Positions 8,129 through 16,580 of a stretch of DNA of 40,649 nucleotides are shown here, one piece after another. The translations under genes and the position numbers were made by a program. The notes under the pieces are model-generated. The model was not told the origin of the DNA, did not search any database, and was given only the letters and a program-made list of their open reading frames with translations. Numbering within the stretch: the first letter of the stretch is position 1; each line of letters starts with the position of its first letter. Origin of the DNA: CAZAFM01 sp964484395 (GTDB lineage: Bacteria > Campylobacterota > Campylobacteria > Campylobacterales > CAZAFM01); the NCBI GenBank assembly GCA_964484395.1, contig CAZAFM010000004.1:1-40649 (forward strand), given 5' to 3'.

Positions 8129-8288
8129 ATCTAACCACTCCAGTAATTTCTTGAAGATATTTTACTACAAATGAACTAATAGCAAGTTTTCAGCCTAATT
8201 TCGTTGATTGGCTAAATTTTAGGCATAAACCTCTAGCACAGTCTATTATTTTTGGTAGATAATAAAGAAACCATAAGAAGGAAAAAAT

Positions 8289-8372
8289 ATGCAAAAGCAA
8301 GTAACAGCATCAAAAAAAAGTACAAAACTAAAAACAACTAAGAAAAAGGGTCTAGTAACTAAGTCTGCTTAA
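8289..8372 (+). CDS. Possible 27-residue lysine-rich peptide
   Basis: ATG at 8289 opens a 27-codon frame with about a third Lys plus many Thr and Ser (it begins MQKQVTASKKSTKLKT), ending at TAA 8370-8372. An excellent AAGAAGGA ribosome site ends 5 nt before the ATG, and a TAGATAAT-like element lies further upstream. Its end overlaps the last 14 nt of the convergent HD-GYP gene. No family is recognised; a small nucleic-acid-binding or ribosome-associated peptide is imaginable. Chance is possible for so short a frame, but the ribosome site and the otherwise empty gap favour a real gene. The rest of 8129-8288 holds only presumed promoter DNA for the antiporter. Confidence 0.4.
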   Translation: MQKQVTASKKSTKLKTTKKKGLVTKSA

Positions 8373-9318
8373 AGCAACTTACAAAGGCTTTGAGAATATC
8401 CATATTTAGCTCGTTTTTCATTATGCTTTTCATAAGGCTCAAGGCTTCAAATGTACTCATGGCTTTTTTGTATGAACGCTCAGTTGTAAGGGCGTCAAAT
8501 ATATCAGCAACAGTTACTATCTGGGCTAGATAGATGATGTTATCATCTCTTAGATGACTTGGATAGCCTTTACCATCTAGTTTTTCGTGATGCTCTTTTA
8601 CTATACCTAGTGTTACCCTATCATCTATTCCATTCTCAAGTAGGATTTTTACTCCTAAGATTGGGTGCTCTTTTATCTTTTGAAATTCCTCTGCACTTAG
8701 CTTTCCATTTTTGTTTATGATGCTTGCATCAATCTTGCTTTTTCCTATATCATGAAAGAGCGAGCCTTGTGATAGGAGTCTCATCTCAAGTGGTGGAAGC
8801 TTTAGGCTATGACCTATGGATATGGAGTACATACAGACATTTATAGAGTGAGTGTAGGTGTAGTAGTCATGTGAGGAGACCTCCATAAGGCTAAAAAAAG
8901 CCCTCCTATCTTTTTGGACTTGATGCAGTATTCCTTCAGCCACACTTTTAGCCGAGTTTATACTCTCTTTTGTGATTTTGGTAGTGAAGAGCTCATTAAC
9001 TATCTTCTTTGAGGATTCATATAGTGCCTCACTTCTCTCTTTTAGCTTTTTGGGGCTTTCTAGTTCGTATTTATCTAGTAGTTTGTGTATGTAGTTTTCA
9101 TAGTTAGTCTCATCATATCTACTTATGAAAATGAGGTTTTGAGCGCTCTTTTTGAGTCTCTCTATCTGTTCAGCCTTAAGCATCTTGCCTTTAGTCAAAA
9201 AAAGCACAAACTCCTCTTTACTCCTTATATAGAGGTCAAAAGGAATTGGGCTATCAGTCTCAAGTGAGCTTATTAAGATAGGTTTGAAGTTACTATCAAA
9301 AAGCTCCTTATTTCCCAT
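8359..9318 (-). CDS. HD-GYP domain cyclic-di-GMP phosphodiesterase
   Basis: A 319-residue cytoplasmic protein. Residues 1-125 resemble the variable sensor-like N-terminal segment common in Campylobacterota HD-GYP proteins. Residues 130-310 are the HD-GYP domain with its metal ligands intact: His157, His189-Asp190 in FHDIGKSKID, His219, His243-His244 in KEHHEKLDGKGYP, GYP at 251-253 and Asp272 in ADIFDAL. HD-GYP enzymes hydrolyse c-di-GMP to pGpG or GMP. There is no receiver domain or membrane segment. Its start overlaps the end of the 93-residue gene by 11 nt, so it is coupled to it and to the DHH gene upstream. Confidence 0.88.
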   Translation of the reverse strand: MGNKELFDSNFKPILISSLETDSPIPFDLYIRSKEEFVLFLTKGKMLKAEQIERLKKSAQNLIFISRYDETNYENYIHKLLDKYELESPKKLKERSEALYESSKKIVNELFTTKITKESINSAKSVAEGILHQVQKDRRAFFSLMEVSSHDYYTYTHSINVCMYSISIGHSLKLPPLEMRLLSQGSLFHDIGKSKIDASIINKNGKLSAEEFQKIKEHPILGVKILLENGIDDRVTLGIVKEHHEKLDGKGYPSHLRDDNIIYLAQIVTVADIFDALTTERSYKKAMSTFEALSLMKSIMKNELNMDILKAFVSCFKQT

Positions 9319-9589
9319 TGGAGCACTTTTCTAAGAGCTCTAGAAGTTCATAGTGAGTGTGTACTTGCTCGCCACCCCCTTCTTTTTGGGTTTTCTCTTT
9401 TATGATGAAAAAATCATCAAGAAGCAAAAAATGCTCACTTTTGGCTTTAAGATTAAACTCTAGTTTCTCCACATGACTTGAAAGTGTCTCAAAGTAGATG
9501 ATGACATAGCTTGAGACCATGCCTGTCTCATCTACATACTGCCCCTCTATCAGCTCCCACTTTAGAGGCGATATGGTCTTCTTTGGCAT
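9308..9589 (-). CDS. Small conserved-looking protein of unknown function
   Basis: A 93-residue soluble protein that I do not recognise. The first half alternates beta-like strands (KWELIEGQYVDETGMVSSYV, VEKLEFNLKA) and the second ends in a charged helix (HYELLELLEKCS). There is no signal peptide or membrane segment. It begins 2 nt after the DHH gene stop, with GGAT close upstream, and overlaps the HD-GYP start by 11 nt. The three genes are evidently one transcript. The tight packing between two phosphoesterases suggests a related regulatory role, but nothing in the sequence defines it. Confidence 0.7.
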   Translation of the reverse strand: MPKKTISPLKWELIEGQYVDETGMVSSYVIIYFETLSSHVEKLEFNLKAKSEHFLLLDDFFIIKEKTQKEGGGEQVHTHYELLELLEKCSNGK

Positions 9590-9591
9590 AA

Positions 9592-10518
9592 CTATCCATC
9601 TTTGTTTATTGCTTCAATTAACTCTTTTAGTACCTCTTCTGCCTTCTCATTTTCTATCTGGCAAGTTCCAGCTTTCTCATGTCCTCCACCATTGTATTTG
9701 AGCATTAGCTCACCAACATTTGTGTTTGAGGTTCTGTTGATGATAGAGTGCCCTGTAGCAAAGACGGTGTTTTGCTTCTTGAAGCCCCATAGTACATGGA
9801 TAGAGATATTTGTCTCTGGGTAAAGCGCATAGATCATAAAGCGGTTCCCAGGATAGATAGTCTCTTCATCGCGGAGATCAAGCACTACTAGATTGTCATA
9901 AACTTTTGAGCATCTTTTTAACTGCTCTTTGAAGTCATCCTCATATCTAAAAAACAGCTCAACCCTCTCTTTGACATCAGGAAGAGCTAATATCTCATCT
10001 ATACTATGGTCTCTACAGTAATCAATCAAATCCATCATCAAAGCGTAGTTTGAGATACGAAACTCTCTAAATCTCCCAAGTCCAGTTCTAGCATCCATCA
10101 AGAAGTTTAACAAAGGCCACCCTGTTGGGTTTAGTATCTCCTCCTTGCTAAAATCTGCACTATCACCTTGATCAACTGCCTCCATAAGATCATCACCTAT
10201 TTTTGGAAATGCTTCTTTACCACCATAGTACTCATATACAACTCTAGCAGCACTTGGAGCTGTTGGTATGATGATGTGGTTTTCTGCCTTATCATTTCTG
10301 ACACTCTCACTGTAGTGGTGGTCAAACACTAAATGTGCCTCTTTTACATACGGAAGATTTGTGGTGATGTCATTGCTTGTTATCTCAACTGTTCCATCTT
10401 GCATGTCTTTTGGATGAACAAACTTTATATCATCTATCAAATCTAGCTCTTTTAGCAATACTCCACAAACAAGTCCATCAAAGTCACTTCTTGTGACAAG
10501 TCTATATTTTTTACTCAT
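9592..10518 (-). CDS. DHH-family phosphoesterase (NrnA/exopolyphosphatase-like)
   Basis: A 308-residue cytoplasmic metal-dependent phosphoesterase. The N-terminal domain has TRSDFDGLVCG (Asp12, Asp14), the name-giving DHH at 66-68 (VFDHHYS) and VDQGDSADF. The C-terminal DHHA1 part ends with NVGELMLKYNGGGHEKAG. The family includes nanoRNases that degrade pGpG and short RNAs, pAp phosphatases, and proteins often labelled exopolyphosphatase; the substrate cannot be decided from sequence alone. A strong AAGGGG site precedes the ATG. It is the first gene of the unit that continues into the 93-residue protein and HD-GYP, and it diverges from mscS. Confidence 0.85.
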   Translation of the reverse strand: MSKKYRLVTRSDFDGLVCGVLLKELDLIDDIKFVHPKDMQDGTVEITSNDITTNLPYVKEAHLVFDHHYSESVRNDKAENHIIIPTAPSAARVVYEYYGGKEAFPKIGDDLMEAVDQGDSADFSKEEILNPTGWPLLNFLMDARTGLGRFREFRISNYALMMDLIDYCRDHSIDEILALPDVKERVELFFRYEDDFKEQLKRCSKVYDNLVVLDLRDEETIYPGNRFMIYALYPETNISIHVLWGFKKQNTVFATGHSIINRTSNTNVGELMLKYNGGGHEKAGTCQIENEKAEEVLKELIEAINKDG

Positions 10519-10584
10519 GACAAGCCCCTTTTTGAGATTTTGTATTTACTATACCCTAAAATAAATTTATTTGCGATATTATAC

Positions 10585-10598
10585 GGCTAAAATTAGCC
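10585..10598. promoter_or_regulatory. Perfect palindrome over the mscS -10 region
   Basis: GGCTAA-AA-TTAGCC is a 14-nt perfect palindrome ending 13 nt before the mscS ATG. It contains GCTAAAAT (10586-10593), the same octamer seen before leuD, so it may simply be the -10 box in a symmetrical setting. A second candidate -10 (TATTATAC) overlaps it upstream. An operator role is possible but unsupported. Confidence 0.35.
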
Positions 10599-10611
10599 AA
10601 AAGGGTATTTT

Positions 10612-11418
10612 ATGGATATATCAAATATTGACATTATGGGTTATGTGCAAGTCTATGGGCTGAAGATAGTCATTGCACTTGTTATTCTAGTTGTTGGACT
10701 TTGGATATCAAAGTGGCTAACAAGGCTCATCAGCAACTCTTTGAAAAAAACCAAAATAGACAACACTTTAGCGGTTTTTGTAGGTGATGTGGTTAGAGCT
10801 CTACTAGTAGTTATAGTCATCATCGCAGCCTTATCACACGCGGGGATAAATATGACTTCCCTAGTTGCAGTCCTAGGTGCTGTAGGTCTTGCGGTTGGTT
10901 TAGCACTTCAAGGCTCAGTGGCAAACATCGGTGCAAGTGTGCTTTTGATGGTTTTTAGACCATTTGGTGTTGGGGACTATGTAGAGGTTGGTGGAACTGG
11001 TGGGACAGTTGAGAATATGAGTCTTTTTATGACAACGCTTACAACTCCTGATAACAAAGTAATCTACATACCAAATAGTATCATCATCAGTAGAGATATG
11101 ACCAACTACTCTCAAAAAGAGACAAGAAGGGTTGATTGGAGCTTTGGGGTAAGTTATGAAGATGATATAAAGCTAGTTAAGCAGACACTAGAAGAGCTAA
11201 TAAGCTCAGATACTAGGGTGCTAAAAGACCCTGAGCATTTCATAGCAGTGGGTGAGTTGGCTGAAAGTAGTGTGAACTTTACAGTTAGAGCATGGGTTAA
11301 GAGTGCAGATTATTGGGATTTGAAATTTGATATGATAGAGCGAGTTAAGCTAGCATTTGATGAAAAAGGAATAACCATACCTTTCCCTCAAGTGGAGCTA
11401 AACAAAAAAGAGGCATAA
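10612..11418 (+). CDS. mscS: Small-conductance mechanosensitive channel, MscS family
   Basis: A 268-residue inner membrane channel that opens under membrane tension to release solutes after osmotic downshock. Three membrane helices are seen at about 14-36, 58-80 and 86-105. The pore helix GAVGLAVGLALQGSVANIGASV has the Gly/Ala packing typical of MscS, followed by the beta domain (VFRPFGVGDYVEVGGTGG, VIYIPNS) and the mixed C-terminal domain. Length is that of compact MscS proteins (E. coli 286). The TAA stop abuts the ygiQ ATG with no gap, so the two are translationally coupled. Confidence 0.94.
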   Translation: MDISNIDIMGYVQVYGLKIVIALVILVVGLWISKWLTRLISNSLKKTKIDNTLAVFVGDVVRALLVVIVIIAALSHAGINMTSLVAVLGAVGLAVGLALQGSVANIGASVLLMVFRPFGVGDYVEVGGTGGTVENMSLFMTTLTTPDNKVIYIPNSIIISRDMTNYSQKETRRVDWSFGVSYEDDIKLVKQTLEELISSDTRVLKDPEHFIAVGELAESSVNFTVRAWVKSADYWDLKFDMIERVKLAFDEKGITIPFPQVELNKKEA

Positions 11419-13107
11419 ATGTTCTTACCCACTACAAAAGAGGAGATAGATTCTTTTGGGTGGGATGAACTAGATGTAGTTCTGGTAAGTGGTGATACCT
11501 ATATAGATAGCCCATATATCGGCATAGCGGTTATTGGCAACTACCTCTATGATCTTGGCTTTAGAGTTGGGATTATTGCCCAGCCTAAACCTCTTAGTGA
11601 AGATATAGCTAGACTTGGAGAGCCAAAGCTTTTTTGGGGAGTGAGTGGTGGAAGTGTGGACTCAATGGTTGCAAACTACACAGCTTCTAAGAAGCGGCGA
11701 AAACGCGATGACTACACGCCCGGTGGAGTAAATGACAGACGACCAGATAGAGCAGTCATAGCATATACAAACCTCATAAAAAAGCACTTCAAAAACACAG
11801 CTCCCATAGTTCTAGGCGGACTAGAGGCAAGCCTTAGACGCATTGCTCACTATGACTTCTGGAGTAACAAAATCCGCCGTTCCATTCTCTTTGATGCAAA
11901 AGCAGATATTCTTATCTATGGTATGGGTGAGAGGGCAGTAGGTGAGCTTGCTTTTTCACTTAAAAACAAAACCTCCTATAAAGATATAAGAGGTATATGC
12001 TATATAGACAAAGAGCCAAAAGAGGGCTTTATAGAGCTTCCTAGCTTTGAAGAGGTAGGCTCCTCTAAAGATGCGTATGCAAAAAGCTTTGAGCTCTTTT
12101 ATGAAAACAATGACCCACTGAATGCAAAAGGTCTATATCAAAACTCTGATAGTAGATACCTCATCCAAAACCCACCAGCATACCATCTAAGCGAAGATGA
12201 GCTAGATAGAGTCTATGAACTTCCATACAGAAGAGATATTCACCCACACTATAAGAGACAAGGAGAGGTAAAAGCACTTGAGACGATAAGATTCTCCATC
12301 ACCACTCATAGAGGTTGCTATGGAGAGTGTAGCTTCTGCGCTATCGCACTTCATCAAGGAAGAGCCGTTTTAAGCAGAAGCCAAAACTCCATCATAAAAG
12401 AGGCAGAGACAATCACAAGACTAGATGGCTTCAAAGGCTACATAGATGATGTAGGCGGGCCCACAGCAAATATGTATGGATATGAGTGTGAAAAAAAAAT
12501 GACCAAAGGAGTGTGTAAAAATAAGCCCTGTATAGGAGTAACTAAGTGCAAAACAATGCCCATAAGCCACAAAAAACAGATAGAGCTTCTAAAAGAGCTA
12601 AGAGGACTTGATGGCGTTAAAAAGGTCTTTGTTAGATCAGGTATCCGATATGATTTGATACTAAATGACAAAATATATGGAGAAAAGTACCTAGAGGAGA
12701 TAGTAAAACACCACATATCAGGACAGCTAAAAATAGCTCCAGAACATACTGATGAAAGCATCTTAGAGCTTATGAATAAGCCAGATAGTGCAACACTTCT
12801 TGAGTTTAAAAAGCTATATGAGAGGCTAAATACTAAAAACAAAAAACGACAATTCCTAACCTACTACTTCATAGCAGCTCACCCAGGATGCGATATAACT
12901 CAGATGCAAAAACTAAAAAACTTCACCACCTCAAAGCTTCATTCAAAGCCAGAACAGATACAGATATTTACCCCAACTCCATCTACTAAAAGCACTCTTA
13001 TGTACTACACCCAAAAAGACCCAACAACAAAAAAGCCTCTCTTTGTAGAAAAAGATATGGGAAAAAAGCTAAAACAGAAAGATATTTTTTTTAAAAATAG
13101 CTTCTGA
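11419..13107 (+). CDS. ygiQ: YgiQ-family radical SAM protein
   Basis: A 562-residue member of the UPF0313/YgiQ family, large radical SAM proteins of unknown reaction. The N-terminal part (MFLPTTKEEIDSFGWDELDV, SGDTYIDSPYIGIAVIG) is a cobalamin-binding-like domain typical of the family. The radical SAM cluster motif RGCYGECSFC places Cys300, Cys304 and Cys307. Further conserved stretches are APEHTDE and YYFIAAHPGC. The C-terminus is shorter than in E. coli-type proteins and ends in a Lys-rich tail. The ATG directly follows the mscS stop. A weak stem (13096-13116) overlaps the stop codon. Confidence 0.92.
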   Translation: MFLPTTKEEIDSFGWDELDVVLVSGDTYIDSPYIGIAVIGNYLYDLGFRVGIIAQPKPLSEDIARLGEPKLFWGVSGGSVDSMVANYTASKKRRKRDDYTPGGVNDRRPDRAVIAYTNLIKKHFKNTAPIVLGGLEASLRRIAHYDFWSNKIRRSILFDAKADILIYGMGERAVGELAFSLKNKTSYKDIRGICYIDKEPKEGFIELPSFEEVGSSKDAYAKSFELFYENNDPLNAKGLYQNSDSRYLIQNPPAYHLSEDELDRVYELPYRRDIHPHYKRQGEVKALETIRFSITTHRGCYGECSFCAIALHQGRAVLSRSQNSIIKEAETITRLDGFKGYIDDVGGPTANMYGYECEKKMTKGVCKNKPCIGVTKCKTMPISHKKQIELLKELRGLDGVKKVFVRSGIRYDLILNDKIYGEKYLEEIVKHHISGQLKIAPEHTDESILELMNKPDSATLLEFKKLYERLNTKNKKRQFLTYYFIAAHPGCDITQMQKLKNFTTSKLHSKPEQIQIFTPTPSTKSTLMYYTQKDPTTKKPLFVEKDMGKKLKQKDIFFKNSF

Positions 13108-13195
13108 AGTGCTATTACTACTCTCTTTCTCTACTGTATAAAACATATACACTTTTTATGTTTACTTTAGAAAAAAATTATATATTATTACTCTT

Positions 13196-15022
13196 ATGGA
13201 AAATAACTTAAATATAGATATGCTTTGGATTATACTGTGTGCCTTTTTGATATTTTTAATGCAACTTGGGTTCTCTTTGATTGAAACAGGAACTGTAAGA
13301 TCTAAAAATACTATCAATGTGGCGATGAAAAACCTTATTGATACAGTATTTGGTATTATCTTTTTTTGGCTTATTGGTTTTGGATTGATGTTTGGATTAT
13401 CAAGCAATGGCATAGTGGGTACCAATCTTTTTGCAATGGATGGCTCAAATATGCAAATTAACAGCTTTTTCTTTTTCCAATCAATGTTTGCTGCTACTGC
13501 AGTTACCATTATCTCAGGAGCTGTTGCTGAAAGAATGAAATTTAATGGCTATATTGTTGTAGCTATTTTAGTTACAAGCTTGATATATCCTATTTTTGGA
13601 CACTGGGTTTGGAATGATGGTGGATGGCTTAATCAATTAGGATTTACCGACTTTGCTGGATCAACCGTTGTCCACTCTATAGGAGCTTGGGTTGGACTTA
13701 TTGGTGCAATTATTTTAGGTCCTCGACTAGGAAGATTTTCAAAAGGTAAAATTAAATATTTCGCTCCTAGCAATCATAATTTTATCGTATTTGGAGTTTT
13801 TATACTTATATTTGCATGGTTTGGTTTTAATGGTGGGAGTTTGCTAGAGTTTAATGACAAAGCCGCTCTTGTACTTACAAATACACTTATTGGTGGGGCT
13901 TTTGGGGGCTTAGCAGGCTGGATTATCTCTTTATTCTCAAAAACAAAAGTGGATGTAGAGATTTTTGCTTTTGGTATTATCGCTGGACTTGTGGGAATTA
14001 CCGCTGGAGCAGATCAATTTTCTATTTATCACTCTGCTTTTGTTGGATTTAGTGCCGCTATAATTATGTATGTAAGTGATCAAATATTACTAAAGAGGTT
14101 TTTTATTGATGATCCATTAAGTGTAGTTTCAATTCATGGTTTTGCAGGGGCATGGGGCACACTTACTGTCGGGTTCTTTGTTGCAACTCCTTTAGGATTA
14201 TCTAGAATAGAGTTTATTTTTGTACAGCTTCTTGGTATAGCAACAGCTTTTGTTTTTGCAATAATTTTAGGTGCAATACTATTTTATATTTTATATAAAT
14301 TAAATCTTTTGCGGGTACAAAAAAAGCATGAAGTACTAGGACTCAATGTAAGTGAACATAATGCAAAACTACCATGGGTAGAGACAATTGAAAGTATTGT
14401 CAAAATAATGAAAACAGGTAATATCCAAAAAAAAGTACATGAAGAAAGGGGTACTGAAGTTGGTCTAGTAGCGAAATTTTTCAACTATCTTCTTAATATT
14501 CTTCGAAATGAACAAGTAAAGCTTAAAAAAAGCAATATAAACTTACAAAAAGAGTCTCAATTTGATCAACTTACACAAATATTAAACCGTCGCGGACTTC
14601 AAGAGATGATTCAAGATAAAAACCCTTTTAAAGAAAAGCTTTGTCTTATTATTATAGATATAGATAAATTTAAACCAATTAATGACACCTATGGTCACTC
14701 TGTAGGTGATAGTGTTTTAAAAGAACTTTGCGAACTCATAACAAAAAATTTAAGAGAAGATGATGTTTTTGCTAGATGGGGTGGCGAGGAGTTTGTTTTA
14801 GTAGTTCATACAAATGATTTTAATGCAGCTCAAAATATTGCAGAAAAATTACGCGTAGAGGTTGAAAAACATAAATTTACCACAGTTAATGAAATCACAG
14901 CATCTTTTGGAGTAAGCCACCCAAAAAGTGAAAATGATACTTTTGATCAACTATTTGACCATGCAGATCAAGCTTTATACCAAGCAAAAGAGCTAGGAAG
15001 AAACCGTGTGTGTACATGGTAA
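13196..15022 (+). CDS. Ammonium transporter-GGDEF fusion (putative ammonium-responsive diguanylate cyclase)
   Basis: A 608-residue membrane protein. Residues 1-390 are a complete Amt/MEP module: FFQSMFAATAVTIISGAVAER, HWVWNDGGWL, DFAGSTVVHSIG (Asp and first pore His), FGFNGGS and SIHGFAGAWG (second pore His). Residues 390-445 form a helical linker. Residues 450-608 are a GGDEF domain with the active motif GGEEF at 529-533 and an RxxD inhibitory site (REDD) five residues before it, so c-di-GMP synthesis with product inhibition is plausible. Such fusions are thought to sense ammonium. No GlnK is adjacent. No strong ribosome site precedes the ATG. Codon use (more ATT, TTA and TTT, fewer CTA) differs from its neighbours, hinting at transfer. 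Confidence 0.9.
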   Translation: MENNLNIDMLWIILCAFLIFLMQLGFSLIETGTVRSKNTINVAMKNLIDTVFGIIFFWLIGFGLMFGLSSNGIVGTNLFAMDGSNMQINSFFFFQSMFAATAVTIISGAVAERMKFNGYIVVAILVTSLIYPIFGHWVWNDGGWLNQLGFTDFAGSTVVHSIGAWVGLIGAIILGPRLGRFSKGKIKYFAPSNHNFIVFGVFILIFAWFGFNGGSLLEFNDKAALVLTNTLIGGAFGGLAGWIISLFSKTKVDVEIFAFGIIAGLVGITAGADQFSIYHSAFVGFSAAIIMYVSDQILLKRFFIDDPLSVVSIHGFAGAWGTLTVGFFVATPLGLSRIEFIFVQLLGIATAFVFAIILGAILFYILYKLNLLRVQKKHEVLGLNVSEHNAKLPWVETIESIVKIMKTGNIQKKVHEERGTEVGLVAKFFNYLLNILRNEQVKLKKSNINLQKESQFDQLTQILNRRGLQEMIQDKNPFKEKLCLIIIDIDKFKPINDTYGHSVGDSVLKELCELITKNLREDDVFARWGGEEFVLVVHTNDFNAAQNIAEKLRVEVEKHKFTTVNEITASFGVSHPKSENDTFDQLFDHADQALYQAKELGRNRVCTW

Positions 15023-15033
15023 AAAATATAGTA

Positions 15034-15783
15034 TTAAATTAAGCCTTCTTGACCTATCCGATAGAGGGCAAAGTCGTACTTCAGAGGATCACTAGCATCA
15101 AACTCTTTTAGCTTTTGTGTTAGAAGATATGCTGATTCTAGGTCGTATGTTTTACGCTTTAAAAGTCCAAGCTTCTGTGAGATAGAGAAAGTATGTGTAT
15201 CAAGTGGCATCAAAAGATGCGCCCTATCTACCTCCTGCCATCTACCCAAATCAAGGCAGTCTTTTCGCACCATCCAACGCAAGAACATATTCCATCTTTT
15301 ATATGGAGATGCTCCCTTTCTTTTGCTCTTTTGACATAGTTTGCCATATAGAAAACTACACCCATCACTTCTGTATGAGGTCTTTTTGTACAGTAGCTCT
15401 ATCATTGAGTTTATGGCATCTATCATATCATTCTCTTTTTTATACCCTTCAAGCAGGGTAGCTTTTAGCTCATCTTTTTCTATCCTGCTAAAAGCTTTAA
15501 ATATCTCAGGCATATCCTGCTTACTCTGGAATCTATAGTAGTGCTCTTTATAGTAGCCCTCTATCACTTTTTCACCTCCATCAAGCAAGCTAAAATCAAA
15601 TGAGCTAAGAAGCTTCACTATCTGCCTAGCACTCCCATATGCAAAGAGCGCACAGAGCAAAATCGCCCTATCATCATCCTGCTCTCTTGCAACAAAAAGT
15701 GGGTCTGGCCTATCAAGACTTAGCTCACAGTAGCTATCTCTTTTGCTAGCCTCTGCATCAAGTAGGGCTTTTATCCCTCTCAA
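15034..15783 (-). CDS. TIGR02757 (DUF2400) family protein
   Basis: A 249-residue protein of the TIGR02757 family, all-helical and distantly related to helix-hairpin-helix DNA glycosylases. The reaction is unknown. Recognisable stretches are DDRAILLCALFAYGSARQIV near the N-terminus, KRWNMFLRWMVRKDCLDLG, and MPLDTHTFSISQKLGLL. In glycosylase-like folds the Asp of a similar LDTH segment lies near the active site. The last genes of the minus-strand pilin run overlap: its start overlaps the permease stop by 4 nt. It ends 11 nt from the convergent Amt-GGDEF stop, with no terminator visible. Confidence 0.85.
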   Translation of the reverse strand: MRGIKALLDAEASKRDSYCELSLDRPDPLFVAREQDDDRAILLCALFAYGSARQIVKLLSSFDFSLLDGGEKVIEGYYKEHYYRFQSKQDMPEIFKAFSRIEKDELKATLLEGYKKENDMIDAINSMIELLYKKTSYRSDGCSFLYGKLCQKSKRKGASPYKRWNMFLRWMVRKDCLDLGRWQEVDRAHLLMPLDTHTFSISQKLGLLKRKTYDLESAYLLTQKLKEFDASDPLKYDFALYRIGQEGLI

Positions 15784-16580
15784 ACAAGCTCTTTTTTGTT
15801 GAAGCTATGTTGTAGAAAGTCACTGAGATTGACCAGTGGCATGGTTATAAGAAATATAAAAAGACCGGGAAAAAAGCTAACCCACCAAGCTATATCTATA
15901 AACTCTCTCCCCTCACTTATAAGTAGCCCCCAGCTCATCTGAGGAGGCTGAATCCCAAGCCCTAGGAAGCTAAGCCCACTCTCAGCTAGTATCGCCCCAC
16001 CAAGTCCAAATATGAAGCTTATGAGGAATATGGAGCTAAGGGCTGGAAGGTAGTATTTGAAGATGATTTTTGCCTTTGAGACATTGGCAATCTTCAAAAT
16101 TTTAATGTATGGTTTATCTGTGATACCAAAGCTCTCACTTCTAATAAGCCTAGCTGTCCCCATCCAGCCAGTTATAGATATGACGATGATTAGCATAAGA
16201 ACTGAGGCGTTCATATATGAGATGAGTGCAAGAAGCAGGAAAAATGTAGGAAATGTCAAAAACAAATCCACCAAAACCACAACCCCCTTATCAACAACCC
16301 CTCTAAAATACCCTGCAACTACACCAACTATAAGTCCAATAAGAGACGCCACAACAGTACTACCAACCCCAATGATAATAGATATCTTCCCCCCATCAAT
16401 AACCCGCGCCATCACATCTCGCCCAAGCCTATCTGTCCCCATAGGAGCTTCAAGTGAAGGAGGTGCAAGAATGGCATCTGGGTTTATAGCATTTGGGTTT
16501 TTGGTATAGACTAAATCCCCAAAAAAGACAAAGATAAGAGTGAGTGCAAGGGCTGCGATGCTTTTTATAGGTAGTTTCAT
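15780..16580 (-). CDS. Orphan ABC permease, DppC/OppC type
   Basis: A 266-residue inner membrane permease of the peptide/nickel ABC importer family. It has an N-terminal membrane helix, a periplasmic segment with the DppC-like ILAPPSLEAPMGTDRLGRDV, five more membrane helices, and the EAA-type coupling loop AILAESGLSFLGLGIQPPQM. DppC proteins normally pair with a DppB permease, two ATPases and a binding protein. None is adjacent: the gene sits between a pseudopilin and TIGR02757 with 4-nt overlaps on both sides. Partners must be elsewhere, or the protein has another use. The assignment to the family is firm; the substrate is unknown. Confidence 0.88.
   Translation of the reverse strand: MKLPIKSIAALALTLIFVFFGDLVYTKNPNAINPDAILAPPSLEAPMGTDRLGRDVMARVIDGGKISIIIGVGSTVVASLIGLIVGVVAGYFRGVVDKGVVVLVDLFLTFPTFFLLLALISYMNASVLMLIIVISITGWMGTARLIRSESFGITDKPYIKILKIANVSKAKIIFKYYLPALSSIFLISFIFGLGGAILAESGLSFLGLGIQPPQMSWGLLISEGREFIDIAWWVSFFPGLFIFLITMPLVNLSDFLQHSFNKKELV

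Noticed and set aside
13096..13116. AATAGC/GCTATT hairpin after ygiQ as a terminator
   Set aside because: Only six weak base pairs with a nine-base loop and no T-run; too weak to call.
16057..16509. 150-residue plus-strand frame
   Set aside because: It is antisense to the DppC-type permease gene, low in complexity and without a ribosome site.
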